Shown piece after piece: positions 62,172-64,000 of a stretch of 64,000 bases of DNA. The DNA lies in NCBI GenBank assembly GCA_002099365.1, contig MSED01000013.1, positions 620,001 through 684,000 of the forward strand, written 5' to 3'. The notes below the pieces were generated by a model. It did no database searches, had not been told where the DNA came from, and was given only the letters and a program-made list of their open reading frames with translations. This stretch comes from Phialophora verrucosa (Eukaryota > Ascomycota > Eurotiomycetes > Chaetothyriales > Herpotrichiellaceae). Both the position numbers and the translations under genes were made by a program. Every line of letters begins with the position of its first letter. Positions within the stretch are counted from its first letter, which is position 1.

Positions 62172-64000
62172 CTATGAATTCTTCTCTGGATCCTCCGCTG
62201 CGGCATTGCTAGGCGTAGTCACCAAGCTTCCGTTTGTTCGACTTCTCCTGCTTCGAACCTCCAGGTCATGGTGTGCCCGGCTCCTTGTCGCGTGCAGCGC
62301 GGCCATATTAGCTTCTTGGTCGCTGTCATCGCTGGCGTTCTCCTCGTCCACGGGTTTTTTAATCTGCATGGTAGGGGCGAACTTGGACTTCTGACGAAGT
62401 CTCTTGCCGAAGAAGTAAAAGCAGATCGGAATCGGCACGCAGAGGGCGGCAATGCAGCCAAGAAGCGTACCCGCCCATTCGATTCCGAGGTTATCGAACA
62501 TCTGCCGGGAAAATAGCGGAAAGCCTGCGGCAAGGCAGGATCGGAGGAAAGTGTTTGCTGCGATTGCAGAGGCCGCGCTGAACAGTGTTAATTGATACCA
62601 CAGATGAGACAGTGCCAAACTTACAACATGAGATACGAGTCAATCAAGTAGTTGAAGCAGCAGATGAAGATCGCCAACAGACCAAAGCCCGTAAATAGGC
62701 CAGATAGAGTCGGGACAATCCAATGGATCGACTGCTTGTACCCTGTCCAGCCAAACCAAAAGAGACCAGCTGCGAATAAAACGCCTCCAATCATGACCGG
62801 TGGAAGTCGCCATTCTGGCACGGGGATTCCGCCATTTGCTGCAAGCTTTTTGTTGTAATTCTTCGAGTCCCAAATGATATAGCCCGCCACTATAAATATG
62901 CCGCAGACCATCCCAAAGAAAGGCAGGCCTGCCACTCCAGGTGTGATATGATGAACGCCCTGGAACACCAGCGGGTAGGCCGTAAGGAAGCAGTACAGGA
63001 GGCCATAGATGAAGGACATGTAGCACGTGATGGCCAGGATGATGGGTTCGGAGATGAGGAGTCGAATTGGGCGGGAAAAATTCTTAGTCACCAGTTCCCT
63101 GAAGTCCACTTCGACTTCCTCTTGTTTCGCGTGGATACCCCAATTCTTCGTTCGGCGACGCAATTCGGCGGCTTTATTGACCAAGACGACGGGCGCATAG
63201 GATTCATGGATGAACACGATGACCAGAATGACGGCAACTGAGCCCATGATGCCTGGGATGTACAGGTTCCAGCGCCACCCGAGGTATGATTTGTTGATGA
63301 AACCGCCGATGAAAGGTCCGAGCATTGGGCCCATGAAAACCATTGATGAAAATATCACAATGGCGGTCCCTCTCTGGGTGTTGTCGAACATGTCGGCGAA
63401 TACGGCGGCAACCACAGCCAACGGGCAGGATCCGAAGAAGCCCGTGAAGAATCGGCAGATCATGACGGTCTGAAGGTCCTTTGCTGTAGCACAACCGAAA
63501 CAGAAGACGGAAAACCCAAACATTGCGATCATGATCGGTAGTTTTCGGCCTGGTCACGCTGTCAGCACGTCTCCTCGTGTCCACCATGGGATCCTGTACC
63601 TTGCAATTCTGAGAACGGTCCCCAAATTAGTGGCCCGAATGCATATCCGAGGACATACAAAGACGTGCTCAAGGTGGCCACCTCCGCCGAGACTCCGAAG
63701 TGGGCGGCTACACTGAAGGTAGAAGCAGAAAAGACGGAGGACGTGAAGGTACTGCATAGGCACACGTATGCCAGGATCGCGCCCATGTATAATCTGTAAT
63801 TCAATCAGCGCCCAGTCATGCGCATTATCTCCCTGGTCTGCTCACTTTCTCTGAAAACGCCAATTTTGGGGATGTAGAGGGTCATCCTTCCCATCAAACT
63901 CGACCACATACTCTTCCCTCGGTGGGAGATCCGGCGGATATGGTTTCCCACCTCCAAACTCAGGTAGAGGCCTCGAATCCGCCTTAGACTTCACGCTGGC
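62172..64000 (-). CDS. DHA1-type MFS multidrug/polyamine transporter, 5' partial
   Basis: The start lies beyond the right edge. Visible exons: 64000-63846, 63793-63600, 63549-62625 and 62577-62172, about 560 residues so far. All three introns are GT-AG with consistent phases. The N-terminal cytosolic tail contains DPLHPQNWRFQRK, the conserved entry to helix 1. Motif A reads GPFSELQGRKLP, and the helix 5 motif reads FMGPMLGPFIGGF. Helix 10-11 continuity across the last intron (YLMFAASAIAANTFLRS) is typical of fungal fluconazole/polyamine-type proton antiporters. The C-terminus is a charged cytosolic tail. Expected role is export of drugs, polyamines or a pathway product. It may serve the nearby oxidative gene set or be general. 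Confidence 0.9.

Noticed and set aside
1..64000. CRISPR arrays, insertion sequences or retroelement ORFs
   Set aside because: No regularly spaced repeats, transposase, integrase or reverse-transcriptase motifs were found in any frame I read.

Overview
This window is chromosomal DNA from a filamentous ascomycete (Pezizomycotina). The evidence is short spliceosomal introns of about 40-200 nt, fungal-specific transcription-factor domains, a GH55 beta-1,3-glucanase, a fungal tannase/feruloyl esterase, CYP504-like P450s and several fungal MFS families. A Eurotiomycetes-type mould is my guess, but order and species cannot be fixed from the sequence. There are 24 supported protein-coding genes (one runs off the right edge) and two probable gene relics. 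I found no RNA gene, transposon or CRISPR array. Exon structures were worked out by hand from splice signals, reading phase and protein-family continuity.

Left region (1-22 kb) looks like a catabolic cluster for plant-derived aromatic esters. In order it holds a phenol-hydroxylase-type FAD monooxygenase, a zinc-less MDR reductase, a CYP504-like P450, a zinc alcohol dehydrogenase, a divergently transcribed C2H2 regulator resembling yeast Adr1, an anion/vitamin-type MFS transporter, a secreted tannase/feruloyl esterase and an acyl-CoA synthetase. The regulator keeps the DNA-contacting residues of Adr1. The promoter it shares with the alcohol dehydrogenase carries a paired TTGGRG-type inverted repeat, the kind of element Adr1 binds. 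A proposed flow is ester hydrolysis outside the cell, uptake, CoA activation, ring hydroxylation and redox steps under one local regulator.

Middle region (22-40 kb) is mostly housekeeping or structural: a sulfite-oxidase family protein with a GC-AG intron, an 877-aa conserved protein of unknown function, a class I/II aminotransferase, a secreted GH55 glucanase, a second zinc-less MDR reductase and a 1234-aa F-box-like protein.

The 40-48 kb stretch is a second compact module. A Zn2Cys6 regulator and a second CYP504-like P450 share a divergent promoter containing a perfect 10-bp inverted repeat. A sugar/quinate-type transporter follows, with a matching half-site upstream.

The 49-53.5 kb stretch holds three consecutive minus-strand genes for low-complexity proteins that each end in one transmembrane helix (predicted tail anchors). 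The right end (55-64 kb) holds a 2-oxoglutarate/Fe(II) dioxygenase, a TetX-like FAD monooxygenase, an F-box-type relic, a nitroreductase and a DHA1-type efflux transporter that continues beyond the window.
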